Shown piece by piece: positions 6,993 through 13,053 of a stretch of DNA of 16,840 nt. The notes beneath the pieces are model-generated. The model was not told the DNA's origin. It searched no databases and saw nothing but the letters and a program-made list of their open reading frames with translations. The DNA is from Oscillospiraceae bacterium (lineage in GTDB: Bacteria; Bacillota; Clostridia; Oscillospirales; Ruminococcaceae): NCBI GenBank assembly GCA_900768125.1, contig CAAGBS010000042.1:1-16840 (forward strand), in the 5' to 3' direction. The number at the start of each line of letters is the position of its first letter. Position 1 is the first letter of the stretch. A program made the translations under genes and the position numbers.

Positions 6993-7787
6993 TTACTGTT
7001 CTGCCGTGCCCGTGGTCTCGTCCGCGTGGTATTCGCCGATGGTGACAGAGTTCACCAGCACATTCTCGACTGTCCGGTAGGTTTTTTCGTCCGACTGTAT
7101 CGCACAGAGTCTTTCCACAACGTCCAGTCCCTCGTAGGTCTGACCAAAGACGGTGACCGAGCCTGCCATTCCGAACACGCCGCCCACCTCGATGAACTTG
7201 TCGAACAGGTTCGAGAGGTTAGCTTTCTCAATATCGGTGCGCTTTTCGCTTTCGGTCATGGATTTTTTCAGTTCGTCTATCTGCTCCTGGGTCATGGTGC
7301 TGTCGGTGTTGCATACCAGATATCTGGAATCGGAGTACCCGGGAAGCTCCGAGTAGGTCACCAGCGCGCCGCGGAACGGCCAGAGGTTGACATTATATTC
7401 GTGTGCTATAGCTTCGTCGTCGCTGTCGCGGCCGGTGTATACGCCCTTGTCGTTTTCATGACCGCCGGTGAGAAAATAGGTGTCCTCAACGACCGCGTAT
7501 ACCGGAAGTCCGTCGTACTTTCCTGCTTTCGCGCGCTCAACGAACGCCGCGACTGTGTTCGGGCAGTACTCATCGTAGAGCACCGCGCGGAACTCGCCGT
7601 ATTCGGTGTCGAAAATCGCGATAGTGTCGCCCTCCTGAGGCGCTTCCAGCTGGACAAGCTCAATGCTGGAGAAGTCGTAGTCCTGCATTGCGTTGTAGTT
7701 AGAACTTGTGAATGTGCAGCCTGAGAGTGCGAGGGTGCTTACCATAACGGATAACGCCGCGAGCGCGGCAATAATTCTTTTTTTCAT
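6993..7787 (-). CDS. Divergent cyclophilin-like lipoprotein, probably not catalytic
   Basis: A 264-residue predicted lipoprotein; the signal peptide ends at LSGC with Cys24 lipidated. The fold is recognisable from GDTIAIFDTEYGEFRAVL (about 53-70), AFVERAKAGKYDGLPVY, LTGG, FRGAL and VTVFGQTYEGLDVVERL. The catalytic positions are changed: HR is YA (97-98), the Gln before GG is T107, and QF is RY (135-136). It may therefore act as a chaperone or binding protein rather than an isomerase. I chose ATG 7787 because GAGGA lies 6 nt upstream; the in-frame TTG at 7799 falls before that ribosome site. It starts 15 nt after the cysS stop. Confidence 0.8.
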   Translation of the reverse strand: MKKRIIAALAALSVMVSTLALSGCTFTSSNYNAMQDYDFSSIELVQLEAPQEGDTIAIFDTEYGEFRAVLYDEYCPNTVAAFVERAKAGKYDGLPVYAVVEDTYFLTGGHENDKGVYTGRDSDDEAIAHEYNVNLWPFRGALVTYSELPGYSDSRYLVCNTDSTMTQEQIDELKKSMTESEKRTDIEKANLSNLFDKFIEVGGVFGMAGSVTVFGQTYEGLDVVERLCAIQSDEKTYRTVENVLVNSVTIGEYHADETTGTAEQ

Positions 7788-7802
7788 CAGATTCCTCAAA
7801 AT

Positions 7803-9197
7803 TTATGCTTTCTTGACTACAGTGCCCTGACGGGTCTCCTCAACTACCCAGCCGAGAGCCTTTATCTGGTCGCGGATAGAGTCGGCGAGAGCGAAGTCCT
7901 TTGCCTTGCGGGCTTCCTTGCGCTTCTCGATGAGTTCGGTGACCTCGGCGGGTATCTGCTCCTCATCGTTCTTATTATACAACAGACCGAGCACATTTGT
8001 CAATGCCGTAAACTCATCGTTATACGCCTTTAGCGTGCCCTTTGTCGCATTACCGGCGGAAACTGCGGTATTTATCTTGCGGACAAGCTCGAAAATTGTC
8101 GAAATTCCGTCTGCGGTGTTGAAATCGTCGTCCATCACGCGGATAAACTGCTCCTGCGCTTCCTTTACGTCCGCGAGCGCCTGCGCGGAGGCTTCTCCCT
8201 CGTGCGCGGATTCAAGAGCGCGGTTCAGCGTGTCGCGGCAGGTGTACAGTCTCTGGAGCGCCGCCTTGCAGCTTTCGATAACGTCCAGCGTGTAGTTTAG
8301 CTGGCTTCTGTAGTGCACGGACAGCAGCATGAAGCGGATAGGCTCGTAGCCATACTCCTTGGAGAGGTCTCTCACCATGAAGAAGTTGCCCTTGGATTTT
8401 GACATCTTGGCACCGTCAACGTTGAGCATGCCGTTGTGCATCCAGATATTTGCGAGTGGCTGACCGGTGGCGCATTCGCTCTGCGCTATCTCGTTCTCGT
8501 GGTGCGGGAATATGAGGTCGGCGCCGCCGCCGTGGATATCGAGGGTGTCGCCGATGTAGTGGCGGCTCATTGCGGAGCACTCGATGTGCCAGCCGGGTCT
8601 GCCCTTGCCGAATGGGGAATCCCAGTAAGGCTCGCCGGGCTTTGCGGCTTTCCAGACTGCGAAGTCCATCGGGTCGCGCTTCTTGTCGCCGACCTCGATG
8701 CGCGCGCCCGCCTGCAGGTCCTCAAGCGGCATGTGGGACAGCTTGCCGTACTCCGGGAACTTGGAGGTCTCGAAGTAAACGTCGCCGTCCGCCTCGTATG
8801 CGAAGCCCTTTTCGATGAGGGTCTTTACGATATCAATGATGATATCCATGTTTTCAGTGACTTTGGGGTGCACGTCAGCGCGGCGGACGTTAAGCCCGTC
8901 TGCGTCGGTGAAGTACTCCTTGATAGCGTTCTCGGAGACCTCGTGGGCGGTCTTGCCGAGTTCGTTCGCCTTCTTGATTATCTTGTCGTCAACATCGGTG
9001 AAGTTCTGGACGTAGAACACCTTGTATCCGCGGAACTCCAGGTATCTGCGCAGCGTGTCGAACACGCACAGCGCGCGGGCGTTGCCGATGTGGATAAGGT
9101 TATAGACCGTGGGACCGCACGCGTAGATCTTTACGGTGCCGGGAGTGATGGGCTTCAGCTCCTCTTTCTGACGGGTCATTGTGTTGTAGATATGCAT
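7803..9197 (-). CDS. cysS: Cysteine-tRNA ligase
   Basis: Charges tRNA-Cys. The class I synthetase signatures are HIGN (36-39) and KMSKS (264-268). The zinc ligands expected for CysRS are present: C27 in YACGPTVY, C207 in WHIECSAM, H232 in PHHENE and E236. The C-terminal helical, tRNA-binding region is complete. The length, 464 residues, is normal. Strong AGGAGG lies 9 nt upstream of ATG 9197, inside the end of cysE, and only one nt separates the two genes. The pair is a common Bacillota arrangement controlled by a Cys T-box. Confidence 0.97.
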   Translation of the reverse strand: MHIYNTMTRQKEELKPITPGTVKIYACGPTVYNLIHIGNARALCVFDTLRRYLEFRGYKVFYVQNFTDVDDKIIKKANELGKTAHEVSENAIKEYFTDADGLNVRRADVHPKVTENMDIIIDIVKTLIEKGFAYEADGDVYFETSKFPEYGKLSHMPLEDLQAGARIEVGDKKRDPMDFAVWKAAKPGEPYWDSPFGKGRPGWHIECSAMSRHYIGDTLDIHGGGADLIFPHHENEIAQSECATGQPLANIWMHNGMLNVDGAKMSKSKGNFFMVRDLSKEYGYEPIRFMLLSVHYRSQLNYTLDVIESCKAALQRLYTCRDTLNRALESAHEGEASAQALADVKEAQEQFIRVMDDDFNTADGISTIFELVRKINTAVSAGNATKGTLKAYNDEFTALTNVLGLLYNKNDEEQIPAEVTELIEKRKEARKAKDFALADSIRDQIKALGWVVEETRQGTVVKKA

Positions 9198-9198
9198 A

Positions 9199-9870
9199 TT
9201 ATTTTTCCTCCTGAGAGTTTTTGTTTTCCAGCTGGGATTTCAGGTCGTCTATTTCCTTTTTCAGACACTCTATCTTGTACATGTGCTCGCACAGAAGCTG
9301 AGATATAGGATCAGGAATGTGTATCTGGTCCAGGTCGCTGTTGCCGACGCGGACGCCGTCCCGCTTGACGACCCTCGCGGGGACTCCTACTGCGGTGCAG
9401 TTCGGCGGGACTTCCTCCAGCACGACCGCGTTCGCCGCGATCTTTGAGTTGTCGCCTATCTTCATGGGACCCAGCACGCGGGCGCCTGCGCCGACCATCA
9501 CGTTGTTGCCGAGGGTGGGGTGGCGTTTTCCAGTGTCCTTTCCGGTGCCGCCGAGGGTGACGTTCTGGTAGAGCGTACAGTAGTCGCCGATTTCAGTCGT
9601 CTCACCGATGACTACCCCCGCGCCGTGGTCGATGAACAGCCCCTTGCCTATTTTCGCGCCGGGGTGTATCTCGATACCTGTGCGGTTGCGGCAGTGCTGG
9701 GAAATCCACCGTGCAATGAAGAAATGTCCGTGCTCGTAGAACCAGTGCGCCTTGCGGTAGGACCTCACCGCCTTGAACGACGGGTAGAGGAAGATCACCT
9801 CCAGCGCGGACCGCACGGCGGGGTCGCGGGCTTTTATCGAATTAATCTCTTCTCTGAGACGGTCAAACAT
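9199..9870 (-). CDS. cysE: Serine O-acetyltransferase
   Basis: Makes O-acetylserine from serine and acetyl-CoA, the carbon acceptor for cysteine synthesis. The short N-terminal helical part starts with RDPA (D16, matching the E. coli catalytic-site Asp). It is followed by a left-handed beta-helix of hexapeptide repeats: IDHGAGVVIGE with H82, NVTLGGTGK, KRHPTLGNNVMVGAGA with H117, and PARVV. At 223 residues it is the short Gram-positive form rather than the longer E. coli form. The C-terminus (about 190-223) is charged and probably coiled-coil. GGAGG lies 5 nt before ATG 9870. It is the first gene after the T-box leader. No O-acetylserine sulfhydrylase gene lies in this window. Confidence 0.96.
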   Translation of the reverse strand: MFDRLREEINSIKARDPAVRSALEVIFLYPSFKAVRSYRKAHWFYEHGHFFIARWISQHCRNRTGIEIHPGAKIGKGLFIDHGAGVVIGETTEIGDYCTLYQNVTLGGTGKDTGKRHPTLGNNVMVGAGARVLGPMKIGDNSKIAANAVVLEEVPPNCTAVGVPARVVKRDGVRVGNSDLDQIHIPDPISQLLCEHMYKIECLKKEIDDLKSQLENKNSQEEK

Positions 9871-9913
9871 AGTAACCTCCGGGTTTCAGCTTAAAGGAAC
9901 GCACGCCGGGTAC

Positions 9914-9945
9914 AAAAAAACCTCCGCACCGGTGTGGTGCGAAGG
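9914..9945 (-). terminator. T-box conditional terminator
   Basis: CCTTCGCACC (9945-9936) pairs with GGTGCGGAGG (9930-9921), 10 bp with one G-U, and seven Ts follow. It overlaps the antiterminator strand CTTCGC. Confidence 0.93.
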
Positions 9946-10141
9946 CGTGTTACCGCGGTTCCACTTCGCTTCGGGCAGAAGCCCCTCAAAGCCCCTTAAC
10001 GCGGGGAGACGCAGACGGCTACTGATTATCCTTGGTTCGCCGCCCGGGCTAACAGCCGCACTTTCGCCGAAGCCCGCCGCAGCGCTCTCACCAACGCGCC
10101 GCTCTCTGGGGGAGGGTATTTCGGGTACTCTGACTGATCAA
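9914..10141 (-). promoter_or_regulatory. T-box leader of cysE-cysS, probable Cys specifier
   Basis: On the minus strand, TGGAACCGCGG (9963-9953) is the conserved T-box that binds the free CCA end of tRNA. Upstream, stem I has AGTA (10129-10126), AGAGAG (10107-10102) and the distal loop GGTGAGAG (10092-10085). CCGAA (10124-10120) pairs with TTCGG (10071-10067), framing a specifier loop with GAAA (10065-10062) and TGC at 10060-10058. The antiterminator is GCGAAG (9969-9964) pairing with CTTCGC (9944-9939). That second strand is also part of the terminator stem, so the two are mutually exclusive. Uncharged tRNA-Cys should favour read-through. The specifier is my folding, not a computed one; the T-box itself is clear. 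Confidence 0.92.
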
Positions 10142-10164
10142 AGCCTTTATTACAATTATTTTAT

Positions 10165-10193
10165 ATTATACTCCATTCTGCGAAAAATTTCAA
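10165..10193 (-). promoter_or_regulatory. Promoter of the T-box cys operon
   Basis: On the minus strand, TTGAAA (10188-10193) and TATAAT (10165-10170) are 17 bp apart. This places the start site about 15 nt before the T-box stem I. The interval between this promoter and the gene ending at 10231 has no clear minus-strand terminator, so some read-through from the small-gene cluster is possible. Confidence 0.85.
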
Positions 10194-10230
10194 GTGGGGA
10201 AATCGCTTTTTTTGAAATTTCACCAAAAAT

Positions 10231-10512
10231 TCACCCCAGCAGAATGAATGCAAGCGCCGCTATCAGCTTCATATCAGCCTTTTCGTGGAGCAGAAGCACT
10301 ATCAGCGCGATTATCAGCAGCGAGTCCCGGTCGGAGGTCAGCTTCTGCAATAAACCGCCCTGCTGACTGCATTTCCGCACGGGCGGGGGCTGGCGCTTTT
10401 CCGGCGGGGGACTGCACCCGCATGCGCAGGCAGGCTCCGGCGTTTTTTCGGCGGCGCTGTTGAACGCCTCGACCGAGCGGTACAGCGGCGAGCTTTCAGT
10501 ATTCCAGACCAT
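10231..10512 (-). CDS. Small membrane-associated protein of unknown function
   Basis: A 93-residue protein. The N-terminal half is polar, with a Cys- and Pro-rich patch: Cys29, 31 and 33 (CACGC), prolines at 35-37 and 42-44, and Cys48. The C-terminus has two short hydrophobic stretches (54-65 and 81-93) split by HEKADMK, which could form a membrane hairpin. Small proteins with this kind of leucine-rich C-terminal pair occur in many Clostridia, but I cannot name a function. AGGAGGG lies 5 nt before ATG 10512, inside the end of the upstream gene. One nt separates the two, so they are coupled. Confidence 0.75.
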   Translation of the reverse strand: MVWNTESSPLYRSVEAFNSAAEKTPEPACACGCSPPPEKRQPPPVRKCSQQGGLLQKLTSDRDSLLIIALIVLLLHEKADMKLIAALAFILLG

Positions 10513-10513
10513 G

Positions 10514-10828
10514 CTATCCCTCCTGTCCGCCGAAAAGTCCGCTCTCCCTCAGCAGCGGGAGCAGCGATATCAGCTTCAGCAGTCTCATCGCGGTATCGAC
10601 TTTCCCGCGGTTCTCCTCGCGCAGCAGCGGTTTCAGAGCCATCAGCAGCCGCTCGTCATCGCTGGTGGAGCCAGCCGCGCTGAGCAGTCCGGCTATTTTT
10701 GCCATGCTGCCGATGTCAAGCCCCGAGAACAGTCCTCCGTCTGAGCCTTCCTGAGCGCCGCCCCGGGTGTCGTTCTCCTGCGGGTCGTCCTCTGCCAGCG
10801 CACGGAGAATATCTTCTATATTGTCCAT
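10514..10828 (-). CDS. Small helical protein of unknown function
   Basis: A 104-residue protein with an acidic N-terminus (DNIEDILRALAEDDPQEND), a Gly-rich linker, and a helical C-terminal part including ALKPLLREENRGKVDTAM and LLKLISLLPLLRESG. This last pattern, a Leu/Lys-rich amphipathic helix after KPLL, is familiar from uncharacterised clostridial small proteins. There is no signal peptide or clear transmembrane helix. GGGAGGG lies 7 nt before ATG 10828. It is the middle gene of a three-gene minus-strand cluster, so it probably works with its neighbours, but no function can be assigned. Confidence 0.75.
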   Translation of the reverse strand: MDNIEDILRALAEDDPQENDTRGGAQEGSDGGLFSGLDIGSMAKIAGLLSAAGSTSDDERLLMALKPLLREENRGKVDTAMRLLKLISLLPLLRESGLFGGQEG

Positions 10829-10846
10829 GCACTGTCCCTCCCATGC

Positions 10847-11083
10847 TTATTTTACACTGCCGAGAAGCTTCAGCACTTCCTCCGGCGAGCCTGCGGATTT
10901 CAGCTGCTTCATCAGTTCCTTGTCGGCGAGGACGCGGCGCAGCTTCTCCTTGTCGGACTTCGACATCACCGAGGACAGCGCGCTCAGGTCCTTTTTCTCG
11001 ATGGTCCTGCGGAGCGTCTCCGGCGAGGAACCGAGCTTTTCGCTTGCGGACTTTATCAGCTTATCAAGGTCGGAATTGTTCAT
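10847..11083 (-). CDS. Small charged helical protein of unknown function
   Basis: A 78-residue protein that is almost all predicted helix and rich in Lys, Ser and Leu, beginning MNNSDLDKLIKSASEKLG and ending in SPEEVLKLLGSVK. I chose ATG 11083 because GGAGG lies 8 nt upstream. A longer in-frame start at 11167 would add 28 residues but has no ribosome site, and those codons read through AT-rich intergenic DNA. It is the first gene of the three-gene minus cluster, 18 nt before the next. I see no convincing consensus promoter upstream; a sporulation-type or other alternative sigma site is possible but not shown. Confidence 0.75.
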   Translation of the reverse strand: MNNSDLDKLIKSASEKLGSSPETLRRTIEKKDLSALSSVMSKSDKEKLRRVLADKELMKQLKSAGSPEEVLKLLGSVK

Positions 11084-11177
11084 GACATGTACCTCCTGTA
11101 AAATGGCAAAAAGTGTGAGAATGTGTGAATTTTTCGTGAAAAAACTGCAAAGCCCCCTTTTATTCATAGCAATTTTA

Positions 11178-11186
11178 TGATATAAT
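11178..11186 (+). promoter_or_regulatory. Extended -10 promoter of the phosphoesterase-birA-CYTH operon
   Basis: TGATATAAT (11178-11186) is an extended -10. The -35 region at 17-bp spacing (11158-11163) is poor, as is usual for extended -10 promoters. AAAGGA at 11217-11222 is the ribosome site. Confidence 0.7.
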
Positions 11187-11231
11187 ATGTATAACTAGAA
11201 CCTGAACATTTATCGGAAAGGAACATCAGTC

Positions 11232-11744
11232 TTGAAAATACTGGTTGTATCAGATACTCACAGGAATTACGCAATTCTAAAAAGTATCGTTGACGAAAAC
11301 CTCGACGCCGACCTTATAATCCACCTTGGCGATGGCGAGAACGAGGCGCGTGACATACATAACCTCCACCCGGAGAAGCCCATGATATATGTCGCCGGAA
11401 ACTGCGATTACGGAATGCACCGCTCAAAGGAGATAGTCTCCGTCAGCGGCTACAAGATCTACTGCTGCCACGGTCACAACGAGGACGTTCACAGCGGACT
11501 TGAAAAACTGGTCGAAGAAGCAAAGGAGAACGACTGCCAGATAGCGCTGTATGGTCATACTCACCTCCACCGCACCGAAGTGATAGACGGCGTGTATGTA
11601 ATGAATCCGGGCAGCCCCGACAGCCCCAGGAACCACACCGAGCCTTCTTACGGCGTGATAACCATTTCCAGCTCCGGAGAAATAAAAATGCGCATCATGA
11701 AAGCGAATATGAAAGCGGACAACAATGAAACTGATAAAGCTTGA
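11232..11744 (+). CDS. YfcE/MJ0936-type metallophosphoesterase
   Basis: A 170-residue calcineurin-like phosphoesterase. The metal ligands are all visible: D8 and H10 in SDTH, D34 in HLGDG, N57 in GNCD, H80 in CCHGH, and H109/H111 in GHTH. This is the small single-domain phosphodiesterase family (E. coli YfcE type), cytoplasmic, with an unknown natural substrate. The start is TTG 11232, with AAAGGA 9 nt upstream, and it gives the usual MKILVVSDTH N-terminus. The 3' end overlaps birA by 20 nt, so birA is probably translated by coupling. Confidence 0.92.
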   Translation: MKILVVSDTHRNYAILKSIVDENLDADLIIHLGDGENEARDIHNLHPEKPMIYVAGNCDYGMHRSKEIVSVSGYKIYCCHGHNEDVHSGLEKLVEEAKENDCQIALYGHTHLHRTEVIDGVYVMNPGSPDSPRNHTEPSYGVITISSSGEIKMRIMKANMKADNNETDKA

Positions 11745-12447
11745 CGAGATAGATTCCACCAACAACTACCTGAAACTCCACAGAAAAGATCTCCAGGACG
11801 GCACCATCGCCCTCGCCGGGCTTCAGACCGCAGGCAAAGGCAGGCGCGGCCACGACTGGCTCGCCGATCGGGGAATGCTCCCGTTTTCGCTGCTGCTGAA
11901 AGACCCTCCCCACCCGGACAACATCACGCTGTGCGCCGGAGTCGCGGTGTGCGAGGCGCTTGAGGAAAGGCTCCCCGGGGAAACGCTCGGCATAAAGTGG
12001 CCGAACGACATCATTCTGCGCGGTCACAAGCTATGTGGTATTCTATGCGAGAGCGTATGTTTTGGTTCCTCGATGGACATAATCTGCGGTATAGGGGTGA
12101 ATCTCACTCAGTCGGCGGAGTTCTTCGAGCGCGCGAATATCCCGCACGGCGCTTCGGTGAAAATGCTCACCGGGGTCGAGATAGAGGACAAAGACTCGCT
12201 CGCCTGCGATATCGCGGAGCGGCTCTACAACTACGCCAAGCGCGGTTTTGCGGCGGTGTCTGACGAGTATGTCAGGCGCTGTCTTACGATAGGGAAGCGC
12301 GTACGGATAATCGAGAACGGCGCGGAGCGCGAGGCTTTCGCGGAGGGTATCGCGGCCAACGGGTTCCTGGTCTGCTCGGACGATTCGGGCAGATTCGAGG
12401 TAAATTCCGGCGAGGTGAGCGTTCGCGGGCTGATGGACTACATCTGA
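11725..12447 (+). CDS. birA: Biotin-[acetyl-CoA-carboxylase] ligase, monofunctional
   Basis: Activates biotin as biotinyl-AMP and transfers it to the Lys of carboxylase carrier proteins. Motifs are STNNYLK (11-17), AGKGRRGHDW (36-45) for ATP and biotin, KWPND (91-95), K102 in HKLCGIL and GIGVNL (122-127). A small C-terminal beta-barrel domain follows (about 185-240). At 240 residues it starts directly at the catalytic domain. The winged-helix DNA-binding domain of repressor-type BirA is missing, so it should not act as the biotin repressor. It overlaps the phosphoesterase gene by 20 nt and has no strong ribosome site of its own. Confidence 0.94.
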   Translation: MKLIKLDEIDSTNNYLKLHRKDLQDGTIALAGLQTAGKGRRGHDWLADRGMLPFSLLLKDPPHPDNITLCAGVAVCEALEERLPGETLGIKWPNDIILRGHKLCGILCESVCFGSSMDIICGIGVNLTQSAEFFERANIPHGASVKMLTGVEIEDKDSLACDIAERLYNYAKRGFAAVSDEYVRRCLTIGKRVRIIENGAEREAFAEGIAANGFLVCSDDSGRFEVNSGEVSVRGLMDYI

Positions 12448-12455
12448 GGTGACTT

Positions 12456-13019
12456 ATGATAGAGAACGAATTTAAGATAATGCTCACGCAGGCGCAGTAT
12501 GAAGCCGTTCATTCAATGTACGAATGGGACTGGGAAGCCGAGCAGACCAACTGGTACTACGACAGCGTGGACGGCGAGCTGGGGCGCAGGCACATCACCT
12601 GCCGGGTGCGCACCATCGGTGATAACGTATATCTGCAGGTGAAGCTCCCGGCGCATGAGAACGCCAGCGGGGCGCTTTCTAGGGTAGAAATTGAACACGA
12701 ACTGGCGGGAGTACCGGAGGAGATATCCGGCGGGGAACTGGAAAAAATCAGCGGCGCGGCTGATATTCCGAACGTAAGGCTTCTCGGCTCGCTGACCACA
12801 TTCCGCAGCGTGAAGCGGTTTGACGGCGCTGAGATAGACCTCGACTGCAGCTGCTTTTTCGGGAAGACCGACTACGAACTCGAGGTCGAGTACACGGACG
12901 AGGCTGCCGCGCAGGCGGTCCTTGCGGAGATAGAAAAGCGGGTCGCCATCGACAGGAACGCTCCGGTAGTCGGAAAAATCAGCAGATTCCGCGCTGAGTA
13001 CGAAAAACAGCATAGATAA
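12456..13019 (+). CDS. CYTH domain protein (triphosphate tunnel metalloenzyme)
   Basis: A 187-residue single CYTH domain. The signature ExExK is E3-N-E5-F-K7 at the N-terminus. Later strands carry the expected charged tunnel residues: CRVRT (about 49-53), LQVKLP (60-65), RVEIEHEL (76-83), EIDLDCS and YELEVEY. Family members include class IV adenylate cyclases, thiamine triphosphatases and inorganic triphosphatases; the substrate cannot be told here. GAGGTG overlaps the birA stop, 5 nt before ATG 12456. It is the last gene of the three-gene operon and is followed by a terminator. Confidence 0.9.
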   Translation: MIENEFKIMLTQAQYEAVHSMYEWDWEAEQTNWYYDSVDGELGRRHITCRVRTIGDNVYLQVKLPAHENASGALSRVEIEHELAGVPEEISGGELEKISGAADIPNVRLLGSLTTFRSVKRFDGAEIDLDCSCFFGKTDYELEVEYTDEAAAQAVLAEIEKRVAIDRNAPVVGKISRFRAEYEKQHR

Positions 13020-13023
13020 AAGA

Positions 13024-13053
13024 ATCCCCGGGTGCAGAGCCCGGGATTTTCTT
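13024..13053. terminator. Intrinsic terminator between the CYTH and MocR genes
   Basis: ATCCCCGGG pairs with CCCGGGAT (13040-13047) with one bulged C, followed by TTTTCTT on the plus strand. On the minus strand TTCTTTT follows, so it may also end the convergent regulator gene, whose stop codon is at 13052. Confidence 0.8.

Noticed and set aside
10033..10038. GAACCA as a Pro specifier in the T-box
   Set aside because: It fits less well with stem I pairing next to AGTA, and the downstream genes are cysteine genes; kept as an alternative in the T-box finding.
10180..10213. Plus-strand hairpin followed by seven Ts
   Set aside because: Stem is weak with a large asymmetric loop, it overlaps the cys promoter, and no plus-strand transcript is expected there.
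11084..11167. Longer N-terminus for the 78-residue small protein
   Set aside because: There is no ribosome site at the upstream start and the added codons read AT-rich leader DNA, whereas ATG 11083 has GGAGG.
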